A DNA stretch of 6,012 bases from Deltaproteobacteria bacterium (GTDB lineage Bacteria; Bdellovibrionota_C; UBA2361; SZUA-149; JADYYL01): positions 1 to 6,012 of the forward strand of contig JADYYL010000042.1 in the NCBI GenBank assembly GCA_020853655.1, in the 5' to 3' direction. This document shows positions 4,998 to 6,012 of the stretch, piece by piece; position 1 is the stretch's first letter; the number at the start of each line of letters is the position of its first letter. The notes under the pieces are model-generated. The model ran no database searches. It saw only the letters and a list, made by a program, of their open reading frames with translations, and was not told the DNA's origin. The position numbers were made by a program, and so were the translations under genes.

Positions 4998-6012
4998 TCA
5001 CGAATCGTTTGTCTTTCCAGCGAGATCCGAGGCGATTCTCTTCACCTGCTGCAGGTCGAGTTTTCCGGACCCAAGGACCGGAAAACTCTCAATCTTAAAG
5101 AAATTCTCGCGCTTAGGAATCCAGAGGTTGGGGAGCCCCCGGGCGGACAAGCCCGAGAGAAGAGCGCTGATTTCAATATCGCGAATGACTAAGACAACGA
5201 GCTTCTCACCCTTCTTTTCATCGGGGACGGAGGTCACGACGCAAACTTGATCGTTCGCACCAAGTACGGCGTGAATTTCCTCCTCAATTTTCAGATGGGG
5301 GACCATCTCACCCCCGATCTTACTGAAGCGAGAGAGACGATCAGTGATCGACACAAACCCCTCTTCGTCGATGACGGCGATGTCACCCGTCACGTACCAT
5401 CCATCGCGAATAACCTCTCGAGTCTTTTCTTCGTTATTCAGGTATCCGAGCATCACGTTCGGACCTTTGATGAGAAGCAACCCGGGTTCGCCTGGGGACA
5501 AAAGCGCTCCATCGTCAACGCCCACGATTCGCGCTGCGACTCCAGGAACGGGATGTCCGACCGTGCCCGGCTTCGAACCCTTCTGCTGCACGTGCTCCCC
5601 TTCGAAGTCAGGCACGTTGACCATCGCCACGGGAGAAAGCTCAGTGCAGCCATAGCCCTCGCGCGGAACGACACCAAACTTTTCAACAAACGCATCGGCG
5701 ACCCGTTGCTTCAACTTCTCGGCACCAACAATGACGTGTCGGAGCGTCGCAAAATGCTCCGCGGGCACCTTCCGAATATAATTCAGGAGGAATGTTGGAG
5801 TAGACATGAGAATCGTGCCTCGGTGATCGCGGCACATTTCGCCAATCACTCCGCCTTCCACTGGATTCGGATGGTAGACGGCACGAATTCCTCCCAGGAG
5901 TGGAAGCCACATCGTCCCGGTGAACCCGAAGGAATGGAACAACGGAAGTACTCCGATGAGACAGTCGTCCCGGTTGAGTTGGTAGACGTCGTAGATGCTC
6001 TCCACGTTCGAC
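4998..6012 (-). CDS. aas: Acyl-[acyl-carrier-protein] synthetase / AMP-binding ligase (Aas-like), 5' part beyond the window
   Basis: About 337 C-terminal residues of an ATP-dependent acyl-adenylating enzyme are visible; the reading frame continues off the right edge. Counting from the GTG codon at 6005, which is internal rather than a start, the motifs are LPLFHSFGFTGTMWLPLL (20-37), YGCTELSP (118-125, adenylate binding), GYLNNEEKT, DGWYVTGD (201-208, ATP ribose), DRLSRFSKIGGEMV (222-235, hinge) and GSGKLDLQ (312-319), where K315 is the expected catalytic lysine. The FHSFGFT and RFSKIGGEMV wording is typical of the Aas group, which activates free fatty acids or acylates lysophospholipids at the inner membrane, often fused to acyltransferase and transporter domains. 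Those domains would be upstream and are not visible, so the full architecture is unknown. It ends with tandem stops TGA TGA. It has no metabolic link to the aro genes downstream. Confidence 0.85.
   Translation of the reverse strand, partial: SNVESIYDVYQLNRDDCLIGVLPLFHSFGFTGTMWLPLLGGIRAVYHPNPVEGGVIGEMCRDHRGTILMSTPTFLLNYIRKVPAEHFATLRHVIVGAEKLKQRVADAFVEKFGVVPREGYGCTELSPVAMVNVPDFEGEHVQQKGSKPGTVGHPVPGVAARIVGVDDGALLSPGEPGLLLIKGPNVMLGYLNNEEKTREVIRDGWYVTGDIAVIDEEGFVSITDRLSRFSKIGGEMVPHLKIEEEIHAVLGANDQVCVVTSVPDEKKGEKLVVLVIRDIEISALLSGLSARGLPNLWIPKRENFFKIESFPVLGSGKLDLQQVKRIASDLAGKTNDS

Noticed and set aside
4849..5250. Plus-strand frame spanning the leader and the end of aas
   Set aside because: It is antisense to the conserved C-terminus of the acyl-ACP synthetase, and the gap portion is better explained by the promoter and leader.
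6003..6005. GTG as start of the acyl-ACP synthetase gene
   Set aside because: The frame stays open to the window edge and this codon falls within the conserved region just before the LPLFHSFGFT motif, so it is internal.

Overview
The window is a dense chorismate-biosynthesis (shikimate pathway) operon read entirely from the minus strand. Read 5' to 3' along that strand it starts at the right edge with the C-terminal part of an acyl-ACP synthetase/AMP-binding ligase (aas-like, 4998 to beyond 6012). Next is a 357-base gene-free stretch that holds a promoter and a leader region, then aroF (DAHP synthase), aroB (dehydroquinate synthase), aroD (type I dehydroquinase), a fused aroE-aroK (shikimate dehydrogenase plus shikimate kinase) and aroA (EPSP synthase, cut off by the left edge). 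Every junction in the aro cluster overlaps, by 4, 4, 8 and 35 bases, and each gene has a Shine-Dalgarno-like sequence, so one translationally coupled transcript is likely. The genes cover six of the seven steps from erythrose-4-phosphate plus PEP towards chorismate. Only chorismate synthase (aroC) is missing and may lie past the left edge.

The most interesting part is the leader between aas and aroF. A near-consensus sigma70-type promoter (TTGACT, 18-base spacer, TATACT) is followed 9 bases later by a 24-codon ORF. Its middle reads Phe-Phe-Phe-Ser-Tyr-Phe-Trp, and a strong hairpin begins at the Phe-Trp codons. Beyond its stop codon lie several mutually complementary TTCGAG/CTCGAA elements, and the aroF ribosome-binding site can itself fold into a hairpin. 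I read this as a ribosome-mediated attenuator that senses aromatic amino acids. The AroF protein, from its well-supported ATG at 4640, lacks the N-terminal regulatory domain that gives many type I-beta DAHP synthases feedback inhibition. Control of the first step may therefore have moved to the RNA leader.

The organism is a bacterium of moderate to fairly high GC that uses Shine-Dalgarno initiation. The acyl-ACP synthetase, the short dehydroquinase without the usual EGG loop, the aroE-aroK fusion and the unusual EPSP synthase active-site loop point away from gamma-Proteobacteria and Firmicutes. Some features (dehydroquinase next to shikimate dehydrogenase, loop-less AroD) recall chlamydial or other PVC-type enzymes, but this placement is low-confidence. 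I saw no mobile elements, RNA genes, CRISPR arrays or plus-strand genes.
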